In this document: positions 34,592 through 46,257 of the stretch, piece after piece
How positions within the stretch are numbered: the first letter of the stretch is position 1
How the letters are laid out: the number at the start of each line of letters is the position of its first letter
DNA from: Tipula vernalis
Taxonomy: Eukaryota; Arthropoda; Insecta; Diptera; Tipulidae
Length of the DNA: 64,000 bases
Reading direction: 5' to 3'
Assembly: GCA_958295665.1 (NCBI GenBank)
Contig: OY282560.1
Span: 193,380,061 to 193,444,060 of the forward strand
Translations under genes and position numbers: made by a program
Notes under the pieces: generated by a model
Database searches by the model: none
What the model was told of the DNA's origin: nothing
The model's input: the letters and a program-made list of their open reading frames with translations, nothing else

Positions 34592-35744
34592 ATGCCTAAA
34601 GCGTGCCAACTCAGTGAAGGAATAAGGGCACAAATTGTGTTGTTGGATTCCCAGGGTGTAAGCCAAATTAAAATATCCCAAAAATTAAAATGCTCTCGTG
34701 GAGCAGTTCAATCTACATTGAAAAGGGTTAAAGAGACCGGGGACTATGCCTATAAACTACGCTCAGGCAGAAATCGTATCACTTCGGTAAGAGACGATCG
34801 ACAAATTGTGCCAAAATCTCTCAAAAACCGAAGAAAAACATCTGCTGAGATAGCTGCAGAGCATTTAACAGAACAAGAAGTTCACATTTCGGCACGGACA
34901 GTTAGAAGAAGGCTCCTGCAAGCTGGATTGAAAGGTTGTAAAGCAAGAAAAAACCTTTGCTCTCACTTACCAACATAAAAAGTCGCTTGAGATGGGCTCG
35001 AGAACACAAACATTGGAATGGCGTGGATTGGGCGAGAGTTGTTTGGTCAGATGAATCTACTTTTGAGGTAAATATAAAAAATAAATATTAAAAAATAATT
35101 AGTCAAAAAAAAAATAAAAAATTGTGCTATGTATTTTAAAAGAATTAATAGAGAAATTTATGTTAAATTTGATGGAATTCTTATAGATTTTTGGAACTCC
35201 TGGCGCAACCATCGTAAGAAGAAGAGTCGGGAAAGCATACAATCCTGATTGTATAGTGCCTACCGTAAAGCATGGAGGGGGTAAACTGATGGTGTGGGGT
35301 TGTATGGCATCATCAGGGGTGGGAAAATTGTTGTTTTGTGAGGGTCCGATGAACAGTACCAACTATGATACCGTCCTCGAGGCTGCATTGAATGCCTCAA
35401 CTCGGCAAATCTTTGGGGAAACGGATAGTTCTTCGATAATTTATCAACAGGATAATGCCCCCTGCCATGCTTCCCGCGTTACGATGAGTTGGTTTCGAAA
35501 AAAACAAATTCGAGTCATGGACTGGCCCGCCCAGTCACCAGACCTAAATCCCATTGAAAATTTGTAGTCAATTTAAAAAAAAAAAATCAAGGATCGCAGT
35601 ATGACTTCAAAGGAAGACCTCAAACGTGCGCTGACAGAGGAATGGAAAAATATATCGTGAAATACCTGCGAAAAATTAGTACGGTCGATGAATAAAAGAG
35701 TCCTGGCTGTCATCAAAGCCAAAGGAGGACCTACAAAATACTAA
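34592..35744 (+). pseudogene. Tc1-like transposase with intron, broken
   Basis: Would bind the TIRs through two helix-turn-helix motifs and cut with a DDE domain. ATG at 34,592 (MPKACQLSEG); HTH segments LDSQGVSQIKISQKLKCS and TSAEIAAEHL. Catalytic blocks: VVWSDEST (35,039-35,062), IIYQQDNAPCHASR (35,438-35,482) and QSPDLNPIENL (35,533-35,567), consistent with DD34E. A GT-AG intron (35,068-35,186) lies just after the first D. End IKAKGGPTKY, TAA 35,742-35,744. Breaks: a single-base loss in the A-run near 34,948, TAG at 35,565-35,567 where NPIENLW is usual, an A-run insertion near 35,575-35,586, and a TGA near 35,657. The three acidic residues remain. Confidence 0.88.
35068..35186 (+). other. 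intron in Tc1 transposase
   Basis: 119 bp. Donor TTTGAG|GTAAAT, acceptor TTCTTATAG|ATTTTTGG. The flanking protein blocks (WSDESTFE, then FGTPGATIVRRR) are normal neighbours in Tc1 transposases. Confidence 0.7.
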
Positions 35745-35859
35745 AATTAATAAAATATAAAAAGTATTTCCTAAAAATATTGAGTTTTAATTTTTGTCTT
35801 CATTCGTTTTGTAGATACTCCAATTTGGGAGGGGTGCTTTATAATTTTGGCCAAAGTTG

Positions 35860-36025
<166 letters not shown>

Positions 36026-36184
36026 ATTAATGCACCTATTAATAGGGACACAATAAAAAGAACGCGAACGGAAAAAAAAATTAATTTTCATTTTTTTTCG
36101 GGAAAATCGCAAATATGTTAGTACATGTTTTATGTATTAATTCATGGATAAATAATAAATATGCATATGCCATATACATATAAC

Positions 36185-36798
36185 TTATCGTGTTCCTCTC
36201 TCCATTAATAGGATTCTAATATCCTTCAGCACCTCTAAGGATACCTCCTGTATACGAATTAAGCGCATAACCGAAGTTACTGCTACACTTTCCTATTAGG
36301 TAAAATAAAACTTAAGATATAATTGTATAATTTTACAAGATTGTATACAATACTTACACTTCTAGGATCATTATCTCGATAACGCTGCATCCTGCGTGGT
36401 AAAATTTCGTTGATCCTGTCTCTTCTTTGCCTTGATCGGCGAACAGTTCCGGTGGGATCTATTTGGCGGGATGTCCCTGGTTGTGGTGATGGAAGTTGTG
36501 ATGGTAATGATAATGGTGGTAGTGTTGTTGGTGGTACAGAGGACGTTGTTAGAGATGACGGTGTTACTAATGACAGTGGTAATGATGATGGTGGTATTGT
36601 TGGTGATGGTACTGATGACGGTGATACTAATGACAGTGGTAATGATGATGGTGGTATTGTTGATGATGGTACTGATGACGGTGTTATTAATGACGGTGGT
36701 AAAGGAGATGGTGGAATTAATGACGGTGGTACCGATATTGTTGACGATGGTATTGCTGACTGTAGTTGTTGAAACGATGAAGATGGTACTCTTTTCCT
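36185..36798 (-). pseudogene. C-terminal exons of an unknown spliced gene, possibly Harbinger ORF2
   Basis: On the minus strand, an acceptor (TTTTATAG|AGG, 36,799-36,800) opens an exon (36,798-36,358) of 147 codons with no stop. RKRVPSSSFQQLQSA leads into a Pro/Ser/Leu-rich linker made of 20-residue repeats (TIPPSSLPLSLV...), then a basic segment, TVRRSRQRRDRINEILPRRM. The donor AGT|GTAAGT starts a 65-bp intron (36,293-36,357, acceptor CCTAATAG), and the last exon (36,292-36,185) reads ESVAVTSVMRLIRIQEVSLE...ERGTR and stops. Phases match. Upstream exons are missing; a Jockey fragment lies there. The short helical C-terminus and the convergent HARBI1-like gene 2.5 kb away suggest a Myb/SANT- or MADF-type Harbinger partner protein, which is inference. 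It is open but N-terminally cut. Confidence 0.5.
36500..36745. repeat. 60-bp minisatellite inside the minus-strand exon
   Basis: Units of exactly 60 bp start near 36,541, 36,601 and 36,661 (shared GGTAATGATGATGGTGGTAT, ACTGATGACGGTG), with decayed flanking units. The period equals 20 codons, so copy number can change without breaking the frame. Confidence 0.85.
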
Positions 36799-36984
36799 CT
36801 ATAAAATGAAATAATAATTGTATTATGTATATAGAACAAAAATTAAATTAAATTTATTTTGACAATTTGGAAGCGATGCACAATCTGTTACTCACTTATC
36901 TTGTCTAAACTGTTTTGTATCTATTATTGTATATGTTAAAATAGCTTGTTAAGTGTCATAAAAAAGTGGTACATTGAGCATAAA

Positions 36985-38900
36985 AACCACCAATTTAAAT
37001 GTACCTTTCCCATTTCAATAATTGTAGCTATAAAATTATAACTTCACCAAATGGAGTACCAATAGTAATGGCCAAGGCTTCTACTATTTTTAAATTAAGG
37101 GCAGGCACCAAGGCAATGTGAATGTTATTATTAATAAGAGAGATTATTAATAAGAAAGTCTAATGTTTCATCTATTTTGTTAGTTAAACTAGTAGCGTTC
37201 CAAATACAACAATTTAGCCGCTTCATCATTATTTAAGATTATGGAGATATTTAATAGACAGTCGGAGACATACCTCGAACTGTTCCGTCTTATTTGAACA
37301 TTTTGACAAATTGCAGAGAATATCGCTTATAAGTGATTGAAGCTCCGATTCTGTAAATAAATTATTATTGTTAGTATTACAAGTATTATTGTTATTAGAA
37401 TTAATAAAATTGGTATTATTATTTGACATGGCTGGCTGCGCTTGATTCTTGAGACGAAAATTATTATCACTTCTATTGTGAGTATTCACGCTGTTATCAA
37501 AAATAGAATTCCATGTTGATTGTAGAGGAGTATATTTAGGTTTCGGAAGATCTGGAAACTCCTTTGTGTTAGTTAGGTTTGGATGTTGAGTCCTTCGGGT
37601 TTGTAGATTATGTATTTTCCGGTTTATGAGAATATTCTCTTTGATTAATTGATATTATTTTAATTTAGTACAATCTTTTGAACTGGTAAGATGGGCGGCA
37701 CCACAATTAGCACATTTGTAATTAACCGGATCCAGGTTACATTTATTTGTTAAATGGTTTGCACTGCATTTACCACACTTTAATTTTTTGTTGCAATGAG
37801 ATGAACCGTGCCCAAACATTTGACAACGGCGACATTGAGTCGGTAAGTTTGTATTATTAGAGTAGTGTGAAAAACTTACTGCTACTCGTATATGGTGAAT
37901 ATGTTTAATGTTGTGCAACATTTGCATTTGTACATGATTATTTTTAAATATAACCAGAAAGAATTTAAAAACTGTTTTGACATTAGGTAATTTTTTCTAA
38001 ATTGTATGAATACTGATGATGTTATCTTGGTCGATACTGTCTGTGTTGATGTAGTCCAGTTTTTAATATCATCATGGCTAAAGTCAGATGGCAATCCAGT
38101 GATGTACACCTTGAAAGGTCGATCAATAACAGATCTGAATGTGAAATGATCAACGTTATTTGCTTTATGTTGTTCTAGGATATTTTGATAATTATCATTT
38201 TCGTAAACCATAATTTGTATGCCAATGCTAATAATTTTTATCAAATATTTGGTAATATTCAATGAAGCAACTGTTTAATTTGGGTATAACTTTGACCTTC
38301 TACAACAATAGGTGGTATATAAATTTTGTTATTTTTGTTATTATTCAACTTTGTTAAATCATCGGTTGGATTATCGACTGACAATGATAAACAATCAAAA
38401 TGGTTATCAGTTGAAATATTTGCTTGTGTATTAACAGTTTCTGTTTCCATGACGATTTCATTGACCAAAGTAGATGATGCGGTAGCGTGTTTAACAGAAA
38501 CGTTAATATTATTGGGCATTGTACTTCCGGACGGAATTAATAGATTGTTTTGCTTAAGTAATTCAGGATTATTACGTTTAGCTTGTTTAAGTGATTTTAT
38601 TTTATTTAAATATGAGGCCGCGGTATTTCCGTCATCATTGTTTTTAATCCGTTAAGTGTTCGCACAATAATATTACACGATTTGATATCACTACACGACA
38701 CTGTAAATTACTTGTTATGTATATATAAACACAAATAAATATAAAATTAGAATAATTTGGTGTGTATCGCTACAACGACCAAATTGAACTATGCTTTTTC
38801 TTCGTTATTGTTTTAGTTGTAATTGACGGACGAATTCTTTCTCGCCGGTGTAAATTTACGGTAAAAATCTAATATGTAATAATGTTTACGAATTAATTAC
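36985..38900 (-). mobile_element. Jockey-type retrotransposon, 5' part (ORF1 and start of ORF2)
   Basis: Minus-strand LINE with a likely 5' untranslated region (about 38,660-38,900), an ORF1 gag (38,640-37,229) and the first part of ORF2 (about 37,215-36,990), which begins CIWNATSLTNKIDETLDFL like the start of a Jockey endonuclease. The rest of ORF2 is missing. Such a 3'-truncated LINE needs a later deletion or insertion, because truncation at integration removes the 5' side. Confidence 0.65.
37229..38640 (-). pseudogene. Jockey ORF1 (gag-like, three CCHC knuckles), broken
   Basis: RNA-binding ORF1 protein. In order on the minus strand: a basic N-terminus (KSLKQAKRNNPELLKQN, near 38,590), PNNINVSVKHATAS (38,519), YIPPIVVEGQSYTQI, a PRE_C2HC-like segment (RPFKVYITGLPSDFSHDDIKNW, 38,125-38,050), then three knuckles at 37,835-37,690: CRRCQMFGHGSSHC, CGKCSANHLTNKC and CANCGAAHLTSSKDC. 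An Asn-rich tail ends at 37,229. Frame changes occur at about 38,260 and 37,930, with a TAA near 37,657. The codon before the basic N-terminus is a stop, so the original start is lost or altered. Confidence 0.75.
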
Positions 38901-38904
38901 CGCT

Positions 38905-39485
38905 AAATTTCATTAATTTTTGCAGAGCACTTAAATTTACAGTTTATTTTCTCTACTAGAATTAATGTGTTCTTATCTTTTAAACTTTTCGATTGCTGCT
39001 GGCGTACTTTCCAATATCCGCTATTCCATTTATTCTTCGTTTTCGACTGGAAGTCTGTAACGTTTATTAGCTCTTTCGATTTTTCCATCGCTATAGCACA
39101 TTGGTCCAAAAAAACCTAATCCTTATTCATTTTGCTAAAAGGAATAATTATATTAGTAAAATTCACATTCAAAATTAATTAAGATATTAGATATGTATAG
39201 AGAGATATTAAAGTAAATTTTTATTGTCCTACTTACACGAAATACAATCATATTCGACGAATTCTAAACAATAACTGATTCACTGACCCCATTAAAGTTA
39301 GCTGAAAATTTCCAGCTGGAAGTAAAAATTCGATAATGCAGATTACATTATTAATATCAGCCGAAAATAAACAATTTAGTGATTATCAGCCAAAAGCTAA
39401 TAGAATACATGGATTGAAATAAAAACTTTTGTAAATAGTCTTACGTGGGAAACTTTGTTCCACACAACAGTGGAAAATATCGCAA
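38905..39485. other. non-coding region
   Basis: AT-rich. A minus-strand frame at 38,903-39,109 has no recognised motif. Near 39,300-39,420 the segment CAGCCGAAAATAAA has inverted counterparts near 53,370-53,430. Confidence 0.4.
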
Positions 39486-39489
39486 AATC

Positions 39490-39960
39490 AGATGAATCGA
39501 AAAAAACTGGAATAAAATGAGCCTCTTAGAGGGTATATCTCAAGATGATTCGTTTTTGTATGATTTGTCAATAGTTATCGCTGGAAAAAATATCAATACA
39601 AGTTTCCCCGAAATCTGGAAAAATTCGATTTTCCCAAAATCGTTAAAACATTTGGATATAATCAGCATCTAGATTGTTATGTTTAGGAGATGGATTGCTT
39701 TAATGTGACTTATCAATAGCTATCGCTGGAAAAAAAATTCAGTTCAAGTTTCACCTAGGAAATCTGGGAAAATTCGATTTTTCTAAAATCATTAGAATGC
39801 TTTGTTTTGCAGAAAGTTGGATTGTCTAATGATGCTTCAAATGATTTTTGGAAAATTTAATTTTTTACAGATTTTCCATGGGAAACTTAAACTGAATTAA
39901 TTTCTTATAATAGCTCTTGAGAAAACGGATGAGACATTTCTTCTAAACTGTCCTAAACCA
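39490..39960. repeat. ~143-bp tandem repeat, left array
   Basis: About three diverged units. Each has a version of CAGCATCTAGATTGTTATGT, GATGGATTGCTTTAATGTGA, TCAATAGCTATCGCTGGAAA and AAATCTGGGAAAATTCGATT; the clearest units start near 39,520, 39,665 and 39,810. The same unit occurs reverse-complemented at 52,850-53,290. Confidence 0.7.
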
Positions 39961-40089
39961 ACAACAACAAATGCTAATGTGAGAATGTGTGTGTTTAAGT
40001 AAATAAAAAATGTCATTTAGGTTAAAATTATATATTGTAATAATAACATTTATATATTTGTAATATTGTAGAATAATATATATTTTCTA

Positions 40090-41400
40090 ACTGAACTAGA
40101 TCCATTCTATCCAAAACATGACCTTTCCGGAAAATGTTGGGGAAAAGTAGGTTAGGATTCCATTTTTACTTGCTTTATTGTACGTTTAAATCAAAAATCA
40201 AATTTTTTATGAATTTTCGTTCGATATTTCTAAAAGGTTACTATTGTCTGCGCCCGTGCAGATCAACAAATTTTGTCATCTAAATTTAAAATTAAAATTA
40301 ATTTCTACAAAACATTTTAACTAGTATAATCTAACTAAATTTAATTTAACATATATGTACGTACAGCAAATGATTTGAAACCAAATGAAATCGAGTTATT
40401 AATTTGTTAAATAATTAGCTGTTATGTAAAACACTAAAATTATTCTTAAAATAATTTATTGCTACCATCTAGATTGTCGAAAACTGTAACCTTGAATAAT
40501 TAGCTAAGTTTTAAACTTTTATAAAAATTAAATTATAGAAATTAAGTTTACATTAGCTGATGTAACTTACCATAAACCAAATGGATTAACCAATCAAAAA
40601 CTGCCACCATGTCCGCGAATGGTTATATTATTATATTTCTTATAGTTCACCAACTTGAGTGGACCCTTTCTTATAGTAAGTCAAGTTAAGTAAGGTTTTT
40701 TGTGGTCAGTTCAATTTGGTATTTTGAAGAGGAAATAAAGTGAATGAACTTAAAAAAATCGTAACAAAACCAGAATAAACAAGATATTAATAAACTACCT
40801 GCGAAAATAAAATCGTTTAGCATCAGCGTTTTTATTAATTGATTATTCATCAAGGGGCTTTTGCTAATACGTGAAGATACAGATACCGGAGAAAGTTGTT
40901 TGAGGAAAATACAGCAGCCATTCATCTTACCATACAGCCACCGTCGTTCAACTACGATTAATGGACATTTTCACATTGAAATAGATCCAATATATCCAAA
41001 ACATATCACATTTCCGGAAAGTGTTGTGGAAAAGTAGGTTAGGACTCCATTTTTACTTGCTTAGCACGTTTAAATCAAAAATTAAAATTTTCATGAATTT
41101 TCTTGCGGTATTTCTAAGAGGTTACTATGGCTTAAATAGACATTTTCACATTGAACTAGATCAGTTCAATCCAAAACATATCACTTTTCCGGAAAATGTT
41201 GGGTGAAATTACGTTCGAATTTCATATTTTCTTGTTTATATCCAAAACACATAACATTTCCGGAAAATGTTGGGGAAAATTACGTTAGAACTCCATATTT
41301 TCTTGCTTAGTACGTTTAAATCAAAAATTAAAATTTTCATGAATTTTCTTGCGGTATTTCTAAGAGGTTACTACGGTTAGTGGACATTTTCACATTGAGA
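40090..41400. repeat. four copies of a ~150-bp repeat
   Basis: The unit contains ATCCAAAACATATCACTTTCC, GGAAAATGTTGGGGAAA, TTTTTACTTGCTTAGTACG and TTGCGGTATTTCTAAGAGG. Copies begin near 40,098, 40,985, 41,158 (partial) and 41,237. The first is 0.9 kb from the others, with unrelated AT-rich DNA between. Confidence 0.75.
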
Positions 41401-41427
41401 TAGATTAGGGCCCTATTGCACCAACTA

Positions 41428-41650
41428 CTTATCACTTATCACTTATCAACTTATCATAAGTTAGTTTTTTTGATAATGATAAGTGATAAGTGTTTCACCA
41501 AAAGTAACAAAATTTCACTCACCTATCAATTTGAAAACTTATCAAATTTTGATAATGATGAGCATTGCACATCAGAATGTCTATAACTTATCAATTGACA
41601 AATTATCAAATTTGTATGATAAGTGGTAATGATCTGATAAGTTGAAAATA
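41428..41650. repeat. TTATCA/TGATAA motif cluster, left
   Basis: About fourteen ACTTATCA- or TGATAAGT-like motifs in both orientations in some 220 bp, including ACTTATCACTTATCAACTTA and TGATAATGATAAGTGATAAG. A mirrored, sparser cluster is at 52,498-52,660. Possible transposase binding sites. Confidence 0.6.
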
Positions 41651-42009
41651 ATATGCTTTCCGCACATTTTATATGTTAAACAATAGTTTTGTACCAACAT
41701 ATATATCAAAACAATTAAAAAATGGTTATTCTGTAATTTTATAACAACATCAATTTTGCATGTATATAATAATACATGAAGAGAAACCTTTCTCAATTGA
41801 GAGTTCTTATTTCAGTGTTTAGAATCAATCGTAAAACTTTTTTTTTGTTGCTTTTAAAATAAATTCTCTTTTCTAAGTGTAAATAATTTTTGAACAGTAC
41901 TTAAACGTAAACCATTTATTTTCATAACAAATGAATTAAGAGAATTTTTATAACAAACAAATTGAATTTAACTATATTATACAAAAATTGGAATATTCAT
42001 ATACAAACC

Positions 42010-42615
42010 AAAATGATTTTTCACTATTTGTCTCGTCTGCTTATGAGCACGATTAAATCTTTGTAAGCCAATCTTTAAGGGGAAGCACTGTAAACGGAAA
42101 TTACAGCACCGGGGAACGGACGAAAACCAGACTCAAAATTCCTAAATAGCCTTGTATATCGCAATACTCCGGAGTCATGGACACTACCTGACCAATTTGA
42201 ATTTATTGCATAAAAGCTGCGGTCTGGGCCACATACCATCATTGCATTCAGTGAATGTTTTCCATGTCGATTCGCAAAGTGTTCTTCATTGACCGTAGGT
42301 GCATCTATATTAATCATTGTTCCATCGATGCAACCAGCTACCTGAGGGTTACTACCCATCTCAAGAAACTTCTATCCTGGACATTCCTAACCAATGCAGT
42401 GTTGTTAGTAGCTGCTGTAGAGGACTCAATACGCAGTTTCGGTCGCTTCCATGGTGCAAATTTGCTCCTATTTTTAATAATACGTGCTCAATTTGTTCAT
42501 GTGATAAACGAAAATTGTTTATCACTCCCGAGTCCAGAGAATATTTGGTTCTGGCTTTCACTACACGATTTCTTCTTTCTTTTTCATCCTCGAATAATCT
42601 TTCAAACCGACGCAT
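42010..42615 (-). pseudogene. HARBI1-like transposase, internally deleted
   Basis: N-terminus MRRFERLFEDEKERRNR from 42,615, then LSPLQQLLTTLHWLGM (helix-turn region), then an abrupt jump near 42,360 to NPQVAGCIDGTMINIDAPTV, which carries the first catalytic D, followed by EEHFANRHGKHSLNAMMVCG and SGSVHDSGVLRYTRLF. About 80-90 residues expected between the two parts are absent. Around 42,085 a frameshift hits the second-D motif, and traces of the next block (FNRAHKQTRQIV) can be read at 42,050-42,010. The final E block is missing. It is a different Harbinger lineage from 32.5 kb. Confidence 0.8.
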
Positions 42616-42821
42616 TTTTGTATAAAAATTAAATTTCGTTAAATAAATTTCAGTTTTTGGTTCACTAAAGTATACCTACATTTGATAGTTTTATAATTAT
42701 TTTAAAATATCGAAAACAACTGTCTTACCTCTATGATAAATCGAACAGAATGAAATTGTTCTTACTTTGACTTAGGACGTGTTCGAAGTTTCCAGCTGTA
42801 ATAATTATGACATTATTTTGT

Positions 42822-43140
42822 ATTGATTGATGGATTCATTGATTTATTGCAGTGTGCGATCAAGCATTAAGCAAGTCTCCCGTATTATAAATGCGAATAC
42901 CAAGGAACCAAGGAAATATGTACCATCATACTCCGCTTTTCATGAAGCCAACATAGCAATATTTCACCCCGTAAAGGAAGGCGCAACATCGATAACCACA
43001 TAAGTCTAATAGTTGTGATATCTGCCCCTGGCCAGGCCGCCGTCGTACACCTTTTTACATATAACAAAATCGAGGGATGGGAAAGGAATGTTAGCAACAA
43101 AGACTCAACCCGGTTCCAGACACCTAAGTAGTTGATAGTT
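42822..43140. repeat. dispersed repeat copy (second copy at 51,263)
   Basis: The segment with CAAGCATTAAGCAAGTCTCC and TATTATAAATGCGAATACCA recurs in the same orientation at 51,263-51,350. The sequence after it (42,940-43,130) is unusually GC-rich for the window and ends ACCCGGTTCCAGACACCTAA. Class unknown; no convincing frame. Confidence 0.5.
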
Positions 43141-43144
43141 AGTA

Positions 43145-44423
43145 AATTTGTTAGTAATATATTTTTAGTAATTTATTTAGCACAAGACAATACAATTTAA
43201 AGTTCATCTACTGCTCCAACTCCTGTAAGGTTCTTTCAGGTTCTTCAAGACATTCCTAAATTTAAAATATGCATGAATTCTTTATAATAACTATTTTAAA
43301 ATTAATTAAGTATAAATTTGATTCTCTGAAATAAATTCTAGATCAATATCTATGTACCACAAATAAATAACCATTAATAGTTTGACAATCATTCAACCAA
43401 CTACCATCTGGCCATCGTGCTGTCATCACAGCCATTTTCATCATGGTCGAGTTTCTCAGGAGTGTTCTAAACTAAAACCATTTTAACTAACCAATATGAA
43501 TACTAATACCAAAACTATCATTAAGTAAGAACATTAACACCAGTAAGAACACCAATACCAACACCCACTTCAATACCAATACCAACCTCAACCATAATAT
43601 TAAGCCATATGAATAATTCAACATCAACAATAAAATTCTACGGGAATGTTAAAAAATTATAAATTGTTAAGTTATAATTCAAATTCACAGCACTTGTTTC
43701 ATTTGCCACCGTTCTCCTGTAGATAGTTAATTAATGGTTTACCTACTGCAACTAGATTCAAAAATAAAAGCTGAAAAAATATATATTTTATATATTTAAC
43801 CATACTAATAAAAATTCAACTAATCGGCAATTTCCTAAAAATATTGCAAAAGGATATTAATAATGCTTAAATTACTTATTTATTTACTCAGTTAATGATA
43901 TTTAAATTAATTATTATATACTACGCAAAAGGTTTAGAATATTAATCGTTTAGTTAAGTACTACATGTACCTATATATGATATTTACTAATAAGGCTCAA
44001 ATAGAGTTTCCCAGGTTACTCTGGAAACTAAATTGCTTTACTACTTAATTAATAGCAATCAACTTACATAAATTAGCTAGTAATAAATAAAAAATAAAAT
44101 AGATATCACAAGCCAATACAACCTCCACGCTACATAGCTGCTGTATGCCTGACGTTTCTGGGGGCTGAGCGAGAATTCACTTCCGTAGCTCGTAGACGAT
44201 CCAACAACCACATATAACCCAGTATAAGTTATAAAAACCACACCATCAGACAAAATACTTGAACAAACTATGGCTCTTTGATATAATTAAACTCAACAAG
44301 CCAAAAAGTGCTGAAATGTTGAAATGTTTCCATCAACACTTCAAATATTCTTGCAATGTAATGTAGTATACAATATCATATAAAAGGAAATTTCCCCTAT
44401 CCTAGATAACGTGCGATGCTGTT
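43145..44423. other. non-coding region left of BEL element
   Basis: AT-rich, with a CCAATACCAA-rich stretch (43,500-43,620) that looks like a decayed simple repeat. No gene recognised. Confidence 0.45.
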
Positions 44424-44428
44424 CATTC

Positions 44429-44840
44429 TGTTAACCAAAAATCAGAAGTCGCATATGTGTGTCGGTAGCACAGAGCCCGATTAAAATAATTTCCGTAGTA
44501 AGTTTTGTATATAAATTATTGTACAATTTTTGTAAGCTCAGTGGCCAATTGTCTGCCATCAATAAAAAACCGAAATAAAACAAAACTCAACGTAGAAGAA
44601 ACCAGCAGCCATTTTCTGGGAAATAAAAAATTAGCATCACAGAAAGAATATTGGAAAAATAAAACATTATTATAACGTTTGGAAATCGGTGTTTTATTTT
44701 CAAATTTACCCACATTTACACCCGGTGTTGAAATTGTAAAATTGTGTGGTCAATTGTGTCGCAGAAACAAAATAACAAGTAAAGCAATACAGGATCACAA
44801 ATTTATTATTTTGTCTTGTTATGGTGATTCCCGTAATTCA
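44429..44840 (+). repeat. BEL 5' LTR, internally deleted
   Basis: 412 bp. Collinear with the 3' LTR except that a ~329-bp stretch (3' LTR 50,456-50,784) is missing after ATTTCCGT. Since LTRs are identical when an element integrates, the loss came later. Point differences (e.g. GTAAGCTCAG against GTAGGCTCAC) are few. Confidence 0.93.
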
Positions 44841-45313
44841 TGGTAGCAGAGCGTAGTTATTATAAATTTAATAATTAAGAAATTATTGATATTATCGAAT
44901 TACAGTAATATCTGTAACGGTTCAGGAACAAGGTCGAGAAGAAACGTAGCTATATTACTGTATATCTCCTTTTATGAGTAAACAGTATAATTGTTAAGTG
45001 TGAAGTGCTAAGTTAAACTAAATACCGATCATTGAACTATTTAAAAAAAAAAATAAAAATATATCAATAATAATAAATAATTTTAATACAATTTAATACA
45101 ATAAAGTGAAATACATAAAAGAAAACTGGGTAACTAAAGTGAACTAACAGAAACACAATTGTGTTTAATAAGCCATAATATACCATTGTGAACGGTTCAT
45201 CGTTGATTGGACATTAAACGGTATTATATTGGCCACATTGTAGTGAAAATCGATTACGAATCAATTGTCGAAAAGTACAAGTGCTGTAAGGTGTTTTCGA
45301 GTGTTAATTCATA

Positions 45314-46245
45314 ATGGCTACTACTGAAAAGATAGTTCGGGGCCTTTTAGCGCAACGAAATATTAACATCCAGAGAATGAAACGTATTCATGAATTCGCA
45401 ACAAAATTACAAGATGGTGAGGTCGTGGAAGCTGTAAATATTCGTTTAACGGAAGCTCGCGACGCCGCAAAACAAGTTAAGTCGCTTGAACTGGAGATTA
45501 TGAATACAAGGCCGGAAGAAGAAGTAGATTCAATTGAAAGTGAAACGTTGTATTATAACGTCGAGGCCAAACTTGGATCATGGCTTAGAATTCATGCTGA
45601 ATCCCGAACATCTATTAGCATGAACGATACATTAAACGCAACACAAGGTGCTTCTGGTAAGGAGCTTCGTTTACCTAAAGCTGTAGTGCCAACATTTGAG
45701 GGAAATTATATGGAATGGCAGAGTTTCTATGATCTATTTTGCTCAAATATTCATCATCGTAGTGATTTAACACCGAGTCAAAAGTTCCAGTTTCTCAGCG
45801 GGTATTTAAAAGGAGTAGCCAGCACTTTAAAAAAACATTTAAAGATTACCGATGCAAATTATTTTGAGGCTCTAGAAAAGTTACGTGATCGGTACAACAG
45901 GAAGAAACAAATCGTGAATTCTTACATTACCACATTTCTCCAGCAAGAACCGGTACACTCTTCAAACGTGGTTGGCATTCGTAAATTGCTTGATACTTCA
46001 GATGAAATTCTAAGAGATCTCAAGGTGCTCGGTAAGGAAGCAGATCGAGGGACTCGTGGTTAATTAGACTCCTTTTAAACAAATTAGAACATAATACTCG
46101 CGAGAGATGGGCTGAAGAGTCTAAGCAAGTAGAGTCTCCGACAATTAAGCAATTCTTTAATTTCTTACAAGGAAGGATTGATGCTCTGGAGGATCTTAAA
46201 GCGTTGCAGAGTCAAGGACGGCCTACTTCTCGTAAAGGTGTTTGA
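45314..46245 (+). pseudogene. BEL gag (DUF1759-like), broken
   Basis: Capsid precursor. ATG at 45,314 (MATTEKIVRGLLAQRN). The first part is helical; the capsid-like core contains LPKAVVPTFEGNYMEWQSFY, typical of BEL DUF1759, and FQFLSGYLKGVA. A one-base insertion in the G-run at 46,049-46,051 shifts the frame; downstream the BEL sequence continues in the next frame (WLIRLLLNKLE) to a TGA at 46,243-46,245. The zinc knuckles lie beyond that stop in the same frame. Confidence 0.88.
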
Positions 46246-46257
46246 GTTAGAGCACAT

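Larger units (their letters stand above)
34303..35859 (+). mobile_element. Tc1/mariner element inserted in a (TA)n tract
   Basis: 1,557-bp element. Inverted ends: TTGGCCAAAAATATAAAGCA at 34,307-34,326, matched inverted at 35,831-35,854 (AAGCACCCC is shared inside both ends). TA lies directly outside both ends, as expected for this superfamily, and both flanks are long TA tracts. It holds one transposase gene in the plus direction. The left tip appears two bases shorter than the right one. Confidence 0.9.

Noticed and set aside
36410..36809. Plus-strand Gly/Asp-rich and Val/Met-rich frames
   Set aside because: Shadows of the 60-bp minisatellite; the minus strand has better splice signals and a meaningful sequence.
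42885..43100. 71-codon minus-strand frame as a second Harbinger gene
   Set aside because: Part of the sequence recurs at 51.26 kb without the frame; no DNA-binding motif.
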